Of a DNA stretch of 64,000 nucleotides, positions 46,903-60,599 are shown one piece after another. A program made the translations under genes and the position numbers. The notes under the pieces are model-generated. The model ran no database searches, was not told the origin of the DNA, and was given only the letters and a program-made list of their open reading frames with translations. The DNA comes from Castor canadensis (taxonomy: Eukaryota > Chordata > Mammalia > Rodentia > Castoridae). Each line of letters begins with the position of its first letter. The first letter of the stretch is position 1. The DNA lies in NCBI RefSeq assembly GCF_047511655.1, contig NC_133394.1:108086343-108150342 (forward strand), given 5' to 3'.

Positions 46903-46910
46903 AGCAAGTG

Positions 46911-49900
46911 CATCATTACAACCTATAGTTTAATATTGTTTATATTTAAAAGTTTCATGAGTTTACCAAATACATCAGTATAGGAATTTGTGATTAAAAT
47001 GCCATTCTTTCTCATGTGTAGGGCTGTTTTTTACCTTTAAATTGCATATATGTAAATCTTGTCTACACTTATATCTCTCCAAGAAGAGAGAATAAACATG
47101 TTTTCTCATAGCGATTTACAGAATTTGGTCATTTAGAGAATGTTAAAAATCAAGTTCACATAACTGTCATATTTCATTTTCATCATACCCATCTCTTATG
47201 TTAATATATTCTCAATAGGACAGAATATTTGAGCACTAGATATATAAATTTTGGAAAAGATATAGCTCCTCTCAGGATTAGAGTTGAAAAAAATCAAGTT
47301 ATGTGCATTAAACAAAGCAAAAATGATGATCCCTACAACATGCAAATGAAGGGAGAGATGAGATCTCCAAAGAAGGTGATAACCTAGGTGACATAACTGT
47401 TGAATTTTTCCTTCTCTAATAGCAAATGTAGTGTTAAAAAAAGAAGTAGAGAATATTTTATTGTGGCTTATTATTAAAGCAACAAATGTAATTATACAGT
47501 GTTTCCTAGCATATACAAATAAAAGTACAAATATCAGATTTGTTGAAACAAAAGTGTGAATAATGTAGAAGAGATTAAGAAGGAAAATTAAAAAACAAAA
47601 CATTAGAAGTGACTTTTGAAAACAGTGAGGTCCAAGACTGACATGAGTTAAGCAATGATTGCAGAAAACACTACTAGAAGTGTGCTAGATGTTGGAATTA
47701 TGTTTAAATAAAAATGATAAGTTATATAAATTATATTATATGGATTGGATTAGGAATGTTGGAGTCAGAACTCATCCAATCAGTAGTTCATAGGTTATGA
47801 CAGAAATCAAGAGGGATTACTTCTTGTAAATAGGGGAAGGAGATCAAGCAACAAAAGATAGATGTATCATTTTGAGGCTAAATAACTAGTAATAGAGAGA
47901 TGAGCACAACCTAGATTGGTAGAACAGATGGCAAATCTAAGGTTCAATGATCCTAAGGCATCCAGGTAAAGTAATAAGGTAGTGAAGGACATAAAGTCCC
48001 CCTCCTCCCCAAGTAAGAGTGTAAGTCATGTGACTGGATGATCTTCTTGATAGTAACACCAGTGCAAGGAGAAACAAGTATGTCTGACACCATGTCTTGA
48101 GTTTTACATTTACATTTGGTGACTATGTAAAGGCATATTTGTGGATTATTGACATGGACATGTAAGAATATTTGTTCCATTTTTTATATCAACCTCTCTT
48201 CATTCTAACCCACAAATTTTGTTAGATCATCTCAACCAGCCATCCAACAATTAAATCACATGATTTTTCCAATACTAGAAAAATTAACATTTTACTTTTG
48301 GTGACTTTTAAAAATATTTTCTCAGCTACCTGAACATGAATATATTAGGAATCACTGCCCGAGTTCAGTGCTTTAAAAATTAAACATATTAATGATTCAT
48401 AAGCTGAAGTATGCCGGAAACCTAAAATAGTACTTTGTCACTTTGAACATTATAAATATGTCTTGGTTATTGCATATCTTTTGATGTATTCTGAATCTCT
48501 GCTTTCATAATTTTATGAAATATTTCCTAGGGATCTGATATGAATGTTTATTTCTAGTAAATGCCTAGTTATTACCAAAATATCTAAAAAGTATTTGCCA
48601 ATAACATTTTGTTTTCATTTTTGTCATTAAATTTGCAAGCAGCAATATGGGTATCGGAGAATTGAGTAACATTTTGAGGTTATTGTATCAGTCACGGGAG
48701 GAAAGGAATACACTGTTTCAATCCAGGTAATTCTGCTTTAAATTCTTCAGTTTAGTTTTCCTGGACATCCAACATCCACCCATGGTAAAGACCAATCCTC
48801 TTGACCTGGAATTTTGTTTATCTCCTTACTTGGATCTCTGTGTTTAGTCCTCTTCTGTACCAATGAGAGGAATCCATGCACCAGAGTCATGAGTGCTTAA
48901 GAGTAGACACTAAAGAGTGTAAGATGCAAAAATGTTGACAAGGATAAAATGAGCGAACGTCTCCTAGGACAAAGTAAAAGAAAAGAAAAACATGTAAAGC
49001 TGGCTTTGCCAGACCCTCCTGATACTTTTCCTCTCACTCTGACACTCTATCACATTTAGTAGATGTTATGTCAGAAAGGGGTGAATTTGAGAGGAAGTTG
49101 TTTAATATTCTGGTGAGAGAGAGGTCTTGTGAATTTATATTGGACAAGAAATATACACTCTGGATAAAGCCAGAATCATTTGTTTTCCAAGAAGTTCCAT
49201 TTCTGTATAAGGATGTAAAACCATCCAAGTTAACACTTGCAAGATTGAGTTTAATTCTAAAATGTTCCTATTTTTTAATGTCCATTTAAAAAAAAGTGGT
49301 AAAGTTTCTATTACTGGCAACCATAAATATTGGAAGAGGAGAAAGATAGATGTTTCAAGCATAAGAGAAGGGTTGTGTTGTCTTGCAATTACGTAATATA
49401 AAGGGTATGTTAAATGCAAAGTTAATTGCTTCAGAATCCTTGTATTGAAGAAGAAACAAAACATTTCAATTTGTCTGTATGATTCTAGGTACATTTCACC
49501 TAAAATATTTAAGGAACACAGACTTATGACAGAGAAATTTGATTAATTCCTGCCATAAATTCCTACCATATACTGAGTTACTTCAGTATATATATGAATG
49601 TGACTTCAGGTGGCAAGTTATGCTAAAACATATATATTACATAGTTTTATTGTCAATGTATCACCTAGAGTTTTATCAAAATTAATTTGAGCAGTAAAAG
49701 TAATTTATTATTTATTTTAAACAACTCATTGTCTAAAAAATAATATGGGTGCCACTATAAGTCTCTTCATATTTATACTTTTTTACAATCTACAAAATAA
49801 TAATGTTTTCATCCAGGAAAGTAAGTCAAAGTCCTGGACTATTAAATTTTAAATATTTTAAGGTAACTTCTGAAGCACTTAACCATTCTATGCAGTTTAC

Positions 49901-50961
49901 GTTGAGGCAATAGCAGTTTATATTCTCAGTGAGACATTGGAAAATAATTAATATATTTAAATTAGCAGAGAAATGAACATTTTTATTAGAAAGATACTAT
50001 ATTGACTTCAATGTTGGAAGATAAGTATTCCAGTCACTTCTGATTAGAAAAATCAAAAGGTAAAATATATTAAGCCAGAGTACGTAAGTTTTTTTTTTTA
50101 TAATCAGACAACAGGATGCAAATTACTACATTCTATTTTTCTCAAAATTGTATACTTTTATTCATCAGGAAATAAAAACAGGAGTAATTATTGTGCTCTA
50201 AAATCAAGTAAGGAGTTTTTTGTATATTTCAATATTTAACTGGGATGTGTTTAAGTAATGCTTTTCTTACAGATAGCTCAAAGTTCACTGATACCACTAT
50301 CACAAGCTTTAGAATTCCCATTAATTGGCAATAATGTAGCCCTTATTATTTCAGGAGCAACCTGAATAAGGCAGAGGGACACTGACATGGGTAATACCAC
50401 CACAGCTGGTCCATTTTTCTTACATAGAAATTGTTCTTGTGTTATAAGCTCATTTTGTCCCTTTTCAATATGCCCTCATGTTATTCATCATATGACTCCT
50501 TACATTTATGAAGCATATTTATTTTTAAGATATTAAATACCATGTATTCCTGCTGAAAACTCTAATCACAAAAAAAGTTCACTCAAGCCAAAAATTGCTT
50601 ATTTGTAAGCAAATGGAGCAAATTCACAGTTTCAGTTACTGCTTTGGAATACACACTAAATTGAACTTATAAAATTTTCTGCTTCTGTAAAATAGGGTAG
50701 TGTAACATTATTGAGCAGCAAGGGAAATTAAAAAACAACTATCAAGCGACAATAGTCCAAAATACATTCATTGCATGTACACATTCACATCTGCCTCAAG
50801 GTACAACAGAGATTTAGAGAAAAGGGAGATCCAGGTGTGATTATGTCTGGGGAGTAGATGGAAAGACAATGTGTGAAGGAGTCAGGAGACCCCAAAACAA
50901 TATAAAGAATGAGGAGACCTAAGGAGAAAGAGCTACTGGTTTAAAAACTGAGAATTATGTC
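46911..50961. other. Low-copy AT-rich DNA, about 4 kb
   Basis: No gene or clear repeat. The longest frames are the minus-strand 47196-47603 (135 codons) and 49135-49494 (119 codons), both rich in Phe, Ile and Leu as translated AT-rich DNA tends to be. Neither is recognised. Confidence 0.5.
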
Positions 50962-51395
50962 TTTAGATTGGGTGTGGTGGCAGTTCATACATGTAATCTT
51001 AACTACAGAAGGAGCAGAGTGGTTTGAAGTCTGTCTGGGGAAAAAAGTTAGTGAGATCCCATCTCAAACAATAGCTGGGCCTAGGGATACACTCCTGCTA
51101 TCCCAAGTTCCATGGGAGGTTGAGATCAGAGGATTACAGTTCTAGGCTAGGCAAAAATGTTTATGAGACCCTGTCTCAATAGAAAAAGCTGGGTGTAATG
51201 GCATGTACCACTTAGCCATGACTGGGAGCATAAAATAGGAGGATATCCATCTGTGACAAAAATAACCAGAGCAGAAAAGGGCTGTGGGTATGACTTAAGA
51301 CACAGAATGCCTGCCTAGGAAGCATGTGAAGCCCCGAGTTCAACCCCCATACTAACAAAACAAAAACAAACCAACAAACCAAAAAAAAGCACCTT
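50962..51395 (+). mobile_element. Long composite SINE (three 7SL-like heads plus tRNA-like tail)
   Basis: Three related B1-like heads follow one another: ttgggtgtggtggcagttca, agctgggcctagggatacac, and agctgggtgtaatggcatgt. The first two are followed by gagatccc/gagaccctgtctcaa-type ends. A tRNA-like tail closes it (gggctgtgggtatgacttaa, gagttcaacccccatact) with an A-rich end. The extra head makes it longer than the two-headed copies at 8222, 28905 and 40535. Confidence 0.75.
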
Positions 51396-52279
51396 GAAAG
51401 AATGTTCGATGCTTTAGAATTTAAGCCATACTTGGTAGTAGGATATATCAAAAAGTGGTGGAGGTATTATAGCCACTGTATATCAGATTTGAAACATGAC
51501 TTCTAGTTTCTACTATGTTTTCCCACCTTCTGATATTTGGTGGGGTCAGGTATGAATTTACTCTTTGGTGTTGTTTGTATTTTTCTGGTTTTATTTGCTA
51601 CTGTTCACTCACTTTTGAGAAGAGAAAACATGACCAGAAAATTACATGGCTATCCATATATATTCTTCCTCTTGATTTAAGAATCAGATAATACTGTATT
51701 TGATTATATTTTATATTCATTTTATACCTTTTCCATTCTTTTAATTGCCTGAAAGATTTATTTTCCCTATTTCTGCCTTCTCTCTGCATATGCTGAATTT
51801 TCATTAATATGCTTACTCTCTCTCCCATCCCTCATTCAGCATCAAAAGAGATGGGAAGCATGCCTGGAGGGTAACTCAGAGAATTTCATGATGTTCAGTC
51901 TGTTACATCCTTTCCTTTTCCATGGATCCACTTTGCCTGGAGAGAACAAAACTTTCCTCCTTCTATGACTGCCCCACTGACCTATTTACACATATAGGAG
52001 TAAGCTTTCCTCATCTAGTAGTCCCTGAGCCTATGGATGGTTCTATGCAATTTTAGTATCAGTATGAAGTAGACATTTACTCACAGAATAAATCTCTTCC
52101 CCAAACTTCAGCATGCTTAGTAATGTTGCTGCTATTTATAGTAAACCTAATCCTTTGTCTTTTCATACTATCATTAGATTTCCTCACATGTTCAACAATT
52201 ATATTTCTGGGGAATTTCACAATGTAATTGTTTTTAAATATATATGTCTGAATACATACTGTTATTATTATTATAACTA
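51396..52279. other. Low-copy DNA, nothing recognised
   Basis: No named repeat or credible exon. Confidence 0.5.
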
Positions 52280-52665
52280 CAGTTGAAGGAATTGTAATTG
52301 TTAGGCACTGTGATGTGTGGGTGCAGATAGATAGACATGTAGCTAGACAGAGAGATGAATAAATCAAATCTCTAATCTCAGAAGTGTCCATTTTATGTGG
52401 AGTGGCATACTCCCTGATGTGACAGGTACTTTGTATTATGCCACTGACTGAGTGGAGGAAAGAGCTTGCCTGAAAAGTTACCATCGCTCAATGAGAACAC
52501 AGATAAGAAATCACACATTACAAATGACAAGTGCCATGAGACTTGTAGGAGAATGTGCAAAGGATATCTAGCACAGGCTTGGTGAAGGAAGCAGGAAATA
52601 GTGAACACTTGCTGGAGGAGGTGACATCTGAGTTGCTTCCTTAAAACATAAAGAGTATCTAAGGT
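52280..52665 (+). repeat. L2-like ancient repeat relic
   Basis: The block cttgctggaggaggtgacat followed by ctgagttgcttccttaaaac, with aatgacaagtgccatgag upstream, matches in order the L2 zone that reads '...aagtgctatga... cttcctggaggaggtgacatctgagctga...'. Heavily diverged. Confidence 0.45.
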
Positions 52666-52859
52666 GATGCTAAAGAGAATAGTAAAATGAACATTAGGAG
52701 GCTATATTTATAAACTACATAAACAGCAGTTTTTACACAGATGACTTCAGTAGTATTTTTTTCCTAAAGAAATTAAGATAAATTAGTAATTATTAATATT
52801 AAGGAGGTAGTTAATTACAATATTTTTGTAGAAAAATAAACAAGCTAGTGTACCGTAAT

Positions 52860-53170
52860 GACAAGGTAGAGCGGTATTATGAGCAAACAAATATTAGCAT
52901 GGACTCTAACAGAAAAGTGAAGAGACAACCCATTGCCATCTGGAAGCTTAATGTCTAGCTGGTGAAACAAAACACACAAGCAAATCAAATTAGTATGGCA
53001 TAATTTAAATAAATGCCATCCTGCCATGCATGATTAATTTACAAGTGAATGGGAGAGATAAAAAGTGTTTGGGGAATTCAGAGTGGGAAGAAATTGCATC
53101 TTACCGTGGAGGCCTGGTAGAGCTTACTGGAGGAATAGAGTCCTAAACTGGACCTTGAGTGGTCATTTAC
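52860..53170 (+). repeat. Second L2-like ancient repeat relic
   Basis: The zone 'ggaagcttaatgtctagctggtgaaac', an aaatgccatcctgcc block, and 'cttactggaggaatagagtcctaaactggaccttga' repeat the order of the neighbouring relic at 52280. It may be a separate L2 copy in the same orientation or part of the same one after rearrangement. Confidence 0.45.
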
Positions 53171-56043
53171 GTCTATGAATGGTTTAGGTATGCCTGTTAA
53201 CTACACATTATGACTGATTAGAAGATCAGGAAAACTCTCTTGAAATTTACTTTATTTTTAAACACCAATTGTTAAAATTAATCTCAACTAAATTAGCTCA
53301 ATGGTATTTGATTTTTAAAATCAAGCTCTTAATCCTTATAGGATCAATTTTTATTTCCATTTGTGAAAATTTTTATTCTAAAGGTGGTTATGTGTCTGCA
53401 AGAGTTGGCAAGAAGTCAGATCCATCCTCCTCATGCTGCAAGACAGAAGATGAATGCAAGAGATGTTGTCATCAGAACTCTTCCCAAAGTTTTTCAAAAA
53501 CTGATTTTGTCAATAAATTGAGATCTAGTTCTATGATCCAGAATAGGGAATAATGCTACATTTATTTCTATTCAAATTTTATAAAGTTGTCCATTTTAAA
53601 ACCATTTACTTAAAAACATTTCAACTCTATTAGATCTAAGCCCACTAATATGATGTACTCTTGATCTATGTATTTTCAAGATAATAATATATGCAACTTT
53701 ATAGAGAGTATCAAGCTGGTAATTTAAATTTCCCATTGCCTCAGGAAAGTTGATAGATTTTTATGGACTTATTACCTTGTCAGACATTTCTGTGTGCTCT
53801 ATTCATTTTTTTTTTTACTACTTTGGCTGGGAACCATCCTGTCCCAATTATTTACAACACTGCAGTTGAACAAGTTATTTGATAACATCTCCTTAAGAAA
53901 CACCTGGTAAATCTGAATAATTATGTCCAATAAAAAGAGTCCTTGGAATTGATAATTTACCATCAGCCATGGTAATAAAGATTAATGTCAAGAATCATTT
54001 AATCTTCAGGCAAAACTGTCATATTATTTAACTGACTTCTGTTCTCATATTATTGAATGAAACTTTGGTTAGAATCTTTGTCCTAATTTTTATAATATTT
54101 TTATTGCAACTTCAATGTTTTTTAACATATTTTTCCTCAAAAATGAGTATGTAAAAATAACCATATATATTAGAAAAGTAATATAAAGAGTGAATGTTTC
54201 ACTTTTTCTAGGAAAAAAATTTAAAAATAGGATTATTCTTTCCAACAATGGAATTCATGGCTAATTGAAATATTGAACAATACAATCCTCTATTCTTAAT
54301 GAATAAACATGATTTAACATATAAAATTGAGCTCAATTTAAAAGAAATAGGAAAATGTATTATGGTTGTTATTTGATGGACAGAGAATTTTAAACAAAAT
54401 GCTCCTAGCTGGAGTATATAAGGATTTTTATCATGTGCATACACATGCAACCACACAATATACATACATTCACAGATACAAAGATGAAGACCCAATTTTC
54501 TCCTTTTTAGTCTGAAAGTAACAGTAACATACACTCATGTATATCAAAGACTTCCATTATATTTTTTTAATACTGTCTTAGAACTTGGCTTAATAATGTC
54601 TAATAAGGTTTCAATAATTACATTTAAATGTGAATTTCTATTTTTAGCAACCCTTTTTGAACTAGTTTTACTGATTTCACTTAATTGACTATGAAGGAAT
54701 AGATACAAACATATTGCTACAAAAGTGAAAAAAACATGTCTTCCATGTACAAACATATTTAAAATAATTATATTGAACTGTCTATTTGTAGTTATTCATG
54801 TTCTCATTCTTGTATCATATTTACATGTAATGGCATCCAGTGTTAAACCAAATAGAGCAGTAATTCAATTACAAGGGAGCAAAAGTCAAATGGGAAAATC
54901 TCTTCATTTCTTCTAAGTTTTTATACTTGTTCTTTTTTCATCTTATTTTTTTCCTCTTGGTGAAAAGTACTCAAAGCGGTATTAATATCTTGTATCTTCT
55001 CAAAATATTGCTTAATCATTAGATACGTTGAGGGATAAATCATCATTCAAATTGTTATTATTGTCTCATCCAAATGCAATTTGTCTTATCTCTACTGTTT
55101 TGAATAATATAATTGTCTCACTTACAATGTATGCCATGTCAAAATAAGTCTTTCATCCAGATATATAAAAGGGAAAAACAAATTCTGAGGTAAAGTGATA
55201 TATTTGTATGTGATATCATGTGGGTATATATACATATATATAGATATACATACACATATTTTTAAAATACAATGGGTTTGTACTTAACATTTACTGAGAG
55301 ATTTGAGTAACTTTTGCTTAGAGGAATATATACAGAAACTATTAACTCAGGAGAATTATTTATCCCCAATTTTTGGTTGAAATTTCATTAAGCATCCATG
55401 AGTTCCTGGAATTTCTAAATGAATGGGCGTTTAGGAACTTAAAATGTGTTATCTTATGTAACAATTTAAAATATTTGATGTATTTTAAGCTTAAACCTTC
55501 AATTTCCAGCTAAGGTCTTCAATGGTCAGTCCACTTGAAATAGTTTCACTAACCACTTATTTTATTTATTATTTAGTAATGAATAATGCCCTTGGGGTCA
55601 GCCCGTTCTTACCTTTGCATATGTAATCATTCTCATTCCCAGGGAGTTTGATGGGATGGGATTAAAAAAAGCTTTTAGCATCTGCTAAAGCTTAGAACAG
55701 CTGATGACCATATTTTGTTCCTTCTTTTATTGACTGAAAAGATTTAGTGTCTAAGCACTGTATCCAGGATTGTAGCCATCATGCCCAGAAAGGAGATCAA
55801 TCAAACAAAAAGAAACATAGATGGATGTAATGCAGAAAGTATGCTTAGAAAATATGGATCCAAATTATGGGATTTTAATCAATGGAACTTGATGAGTCTG
55901 TGCAAGTAGCATTCTGGGAGTTGAGTGGGGACAGAATAGCCAAGCAACACAAATATATCCTAGTCATGGTTGTATTATGGCAACACCTGATTGTATTTAC
56001 CAAAACTAGATTCATTATCAGTGGAAAAATTCCGGTCCTGTGA
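53171..56043. other. Low-copy AT-rich DNA
   Basis: No recognised gene. The plus-strand frame at 53269-53553 (94 codons) has a hydrophobic N-terminal half and a Cys-rich stretch (SSSCCKTEDECKRCCHQNSS) but no family resemblance that I can name. A TA-rich simple repeat lies about 55225-55262. Confidence 0.45.
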
Positions 56044-56610
56044 TTAGTCAAAATTTCTAGCAGAAAAAGAGGCTATTGTTTTCCAATTAGTTAGATCTAA
56101 TCTTATTAGCTTACCCAAGGAGAAATAAGTGAATAATGGGGAATAATCAACCATATTTTGATTACCCTGTTCTTGAATAGGAGGTTTTCTGCAATATTCC
56201 CAAGCAGAATTTCCTTCTAATCCACATCCTACCACTTCCTTTCTTCTTCCCACTCCCATGTCTTCCAATTCTGATAGTTGGAACAAGTTTATCCTGTCAT
56301 CATTTGTGACATAAATATGAGAGAAGGTGATAGCCATTAATAAATACTTTATTGTGGAATATCCAAATATATTTCTGTTTATAGCTTTAATTTTTCTTTC
56401 TGTACTAGAAATGTCTTGCCTATTTTTATATGAAATTGTACTAATAGTATAATTCCCATCTGTATTTATTGACCCATAAAATGGGTAACTTTGTCTCCAA
56501 AGGTGATTTTTTTTCACATCACTGCCCATAAAATTAAAATTATTGATCAAGGACTTTATTAATTCCTCTATAAAGAGGTATTTTGCCCTAAAACTAGTAG
56601 CAACTCTCTG
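56044..56610 (-). other. Unexplained long open frame, possible coding relic
   Basis: A minus-strand frame is open for 188 codons between a TAA at 56611-56613 and its own stop at 56044; the first ATG is at 56527-56529, giving 161 residues. In DNA this AT-rich such length is unusual by chance, and it does not overlap any repeat I recognise. The product has no obvious signal peptide, membrane segment or motif; it includes a polar middle (STERKIKAINRN) and the stretch EYCRKPPIQEQGNQNMVDYS. No splice-site pair or neighbouring exon supports a gene. It could be an old retroelement or processed-gene relic, or chance. Confidence 0.3.
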
Positions 56611-56805
56611 TTAGATTTACCATTTTATGTTCAGCCATGTTTGTCTACCAAACCCAGAGTCAGTAAGTTTCCTAATAGATAATATTTGCAGTGACAGAAA
56701 TAAAACATTAACTTATCTTATTAGATAATATGAAAATTTAACATTATAATGATATGGAAGAGGGCTCATTATATAATCCCCATATTTCAGGATGTAAATA
56801 GGTGT

Positions 56806-57120
56806 ATTGGTTAAGGTTTATCAGAGAAGAAAAGTCACTCTAAGTGGCATAGAATAAGAGATTTATACTACAAATTAGACAAAAAATTTAAGTAGTTAAA
56901 GGATCTGTGTGAAACCATTGCTTGTGTGTTTGATATGAGACCTGAGGTTAGAAAACTGGCAATTGGAAACGAATAATGGACATGAAGTAAGACAGACCCG
57001 GAGAAACCTGGATCCCTGAGACCATGTTGGAACCTGAGTTCAAACTGAAAATCATATCTGCCTCTCACTAACTCAAATCTCAGTGTTGGCTCTGGATTTG
57101 GAGACATTGAAAGTAACCAT
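56806..57120 (+). repeat. Ancient LTR-like repeat, second copy (poor)
   Basis: The blocks gtattggttaaggtttatca, agagatttata, accatgttggaacctgagtt and cacaaatct-like zones fit loosely the same ancient family as 2110-3168. Low similarity; family not named. Confidence 0.35.
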
Positions 57121-60100
57121 CCAGTGGGACCTGGAAGAATTGCACTGTTGGCTGTTACTGCATGGCAATGAAGTGATCCAGCAAATTAGCAGCAATATAC
57201 ATAAAGTACAATGGTACCTGGCTCTGCACCATTAGTAGAGCTTTGTTAGCTTGCATTTGTGTAGAAAACACTCAAAAGCCCTTAAGAATTCTGAAGCTTC
57301 TCCTTAATGTTCATTTCTTATAGTGTCAATGAAAGCAACTTTCTCTATACCTTCTTTGTAGATGTAGTTATCATATACTTGGGATATTTGTGAATAGGAT
57401 TTATATGATAAGTACATTCTAATAATTAAAAACTGCTCAGCCTTTAGATGGTGTCTTCTATAATAGTAATGAAATTATAGCATTTCTTCTCATTGGTATA
57501 AACTATATTAGACCTAAGTTTAAACCATCTAAATGCAGTGTTGTTCTCGACTCTTCATAATAATGGGTTGAGTGTGGAATTTTGGCTTAATGCACTTATA
57601 TAAAAAAATTAAGCCCAATCCAGCAGTGCACTCATTTCACTCAGTCCCATATTGTTAGGATTCATTTGTAGACTTGTGACCCTAATTTTTGTTAACACAA
57701 AATGATAAAAATATTTTACAAATTGATGCCTCTTGCAATCCCTCATCCATCACACTTATGAGTTTACTCCTACTTGCCTTACAAAACTTGAATCTTATTG
57801 GAAGTTGGGAAGCAATGAGTACTGCTGGTGATGTAATAAGGAATATCTAAGTTCTCTATTAAATACTTTGGAAGTGGGCATTATTGGTTATTTTAGCAAG
57901 AGAAGATGAATTTAATAAGGTAAGAAAATATATTTTTATTGTCAAAATCCTCTCAGAATAATTTATGGGCTTAAAGCTCCTAGCTTCAACAGAGCATGCT
58001 TATAAAGATCCATACAGTTTTGGGGATCCCTATTCTTCCAGGTCAGTGGCTTAATTTTAACAGAAGAAACACGTGATGTTAGGAGTGCAGTGTGCATAAT
58101 ACTTTGTTCACTTGTGGTATAAGCCTTAGAGCTGATTTTCAGAAACATGAATTCTATGAACTGAAGAGATAGGCTTCATTTTAGGAGGTCATTGAAGTTT
58201 TCTAATTTCTTGCTTTGACACAAAATTTGAGCTGAGATTTAAAGAAATAAGTTCATAAGTTTCTTATTTAAGGATTTTGCATATTTAGAATTAAACAACC
58301 AACTTACTGTACTACACATTTTCACTACTATGTTCTGTTGCAACAACCACATAGTAATCCAAAGACTTGTCTTCCATACCAATTAACTATAAACAATCAC
58401 AAACTATTTAAGTAATATTTTTACAATATATGCCATGGACTACCACTAATCAATTACTGCTTGAAACAGTGTCATTAAGTGTCATTAATGACTTCAAAAC
58501 TAATCAGATCAAAAAAGCAGTCCTGTATAAACCAGAACCAATTCAGATAACTTATTTTCAAGGTCATGGATCTACATGTAGTGCCAAATTCTGCAAAATT
58601 TAGATTTTGAAAGAGAAAAATGCATTTACTTATTTGTCAGAACTGGTTAGGAAGTTTATATTAAGCTGTTGTTTCTACATCTGATGTTTCCTTTGAAGTA
58701 AGGGTCAGAATATGGGAAAAAATGTTGGCTATAAATTTAAGATGATTAAAGGCAAACTGGAACACCTGAGATTATAAAAAAATCTCTGACATAAACAGAC
58801 ACCCATGAGGACAAATGGAACCCATAAGAACAAAGTAGAATAGACATATGTTGCTTATTCTCTTCAATCTTGATAATGTGAACAACTTATGTTAAACTCT
58901 GCGCACATTTCATCAAAGGACTACACATGTGCCAGGGCCATGACCTGCAGAAACTGAAACAAAAATTCCATCAAGTACCAAAATAAACTAAGGATATAAC
59001 TGCTACTCCACACCAACAAGATGAGCCAGTCTACTGATGTAAATTTGCATGAGCCTTAAAGGTCTTCTTCCTAATTTGAACTTCAGATTGTTTTATAAAA
59101 ATGAACTCTTTTTTTCAGTCTTCCAAAATCTAACCCAAATTTCTCTCTGGCTGAATTTACCCAGAACCATAAGAAGAATGGATATCTGAGAAATTCAGTT
59201 TGGCAAAATTGACATAAATATAGCCATCACACTGAAAATGTCCTATGAGCAAATCAGGTAGAATAGAGACAACATTTTCACATTTTTCTAAATGAGGACC
59301 CGAGAAAGCCACTTATCTTTACTGTTTTTTAGTTTCATGTAAGTTTTCAGAACAATTAATGAAGCATAAATTTATTGATGGGAAACCTATTAGTAGGGCT
59401 ACATGAAAAAGATATGAAATGGGCTTGTAGACTAAAATCCTTACCTTCAAAGAGTTTAGGAAGTACATGATTGCCTCACCTTCAGAATTATACTTATGTT
59501 CTATTAGTTATAAACATGATTACTTTGTAAAATTTTGCAAAAACAAAAAGAAAAAAATGTTAATTATTTCTATTGATAACAATTTTGCAAATATGTGTAT
59601 GAAGTAGAATTTAATATGACTGTACTGAGATTTCTTTCACATTGTTCTATTTTATTATTGAAGTGTTCAAATATGGAAAAGTATACAAGTGATGCAAAAT
59701 AAAATTTTATGGTAAGTGATCTAAATACAATTGAAACACAAACCTTATTTTCAGTACATAAATATAATAGTGCTGTTTGTGATTAGATTAATTTTCCCCA
59801 TGTCACAGTGTTGTGCATTTCTCATATGGCAGCCCTTATTGACAGTAAGAGATGAAATTGAACCAGTAAGACATTATAAAAATGTTTTCCATTGTATAAT
59901 ATCAAACTAACAAAGACAGAAGAAAGTTTCACAATGAGACAATAAGCTACCACAAGTTTTCTAAATTTAGGATTCTGGAAAGGTTTTCATCTTTATAAAT
60001 ATGTATTATCCATGATTTTAGGTTTACCTTTGTGTGGAGGACAATCACTGAATATATGTGATTTATAAATCCTGAACAATCAATAACTGAATGCTCTCAT

Positions 60101-60599
60101 CCTGCATAGCTTATAAAATTGGTTGAAAACATGGTCTGTGTACCAGGAAAAAGCCATATTTGCCATGTTTCAATGAAGAAATGCCATATGTCATTCACTA
60201 ACTGAATATTTCATTCAATATGTCAGGAAAACAAATCCAAAATCAACAAGCAACAGATCTTCTTTCAATTATTCAAAACATATAACAGTTCTACTCATGG
60301 AGGGAAGCAGTAATAACCCAAGAAAAACAACTATGCACTACAAAAAGATGTTATTTTCAGGCCAGATGATTTGTTTAAAAAGTCATTATACTATGATTCT
60401 GCAGATTAGGTGTCAAGATTAAATATAGTTTGGAATTTTAACAAATATGCTTCAGTATAATCAGAAAGAGGCAGACTTACTTGCTCCTGCAAAATTAAAA
60501 AATCATATTGCAAGTCAATATATTTCTAGTCATTCTTTTAAAATTTTGTTGATATTAAGTAAGTAGCAAGAAATAAATAGAAGCAGATTCTCTCCTTTA
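57121..60599. other. Low-copy AT-rich DNA, about 3.5 kb
   Basis: No gene, RNA or repeat that I can support. All frames are of chance length. Confidence 0.5.

Noticed and set aside
47196..47603. 135-codon minus-strand frame as a gene
   Set aside because: The composition is what random AT-rich DNA gives on translation, and there are no motifs, splice context or start context.
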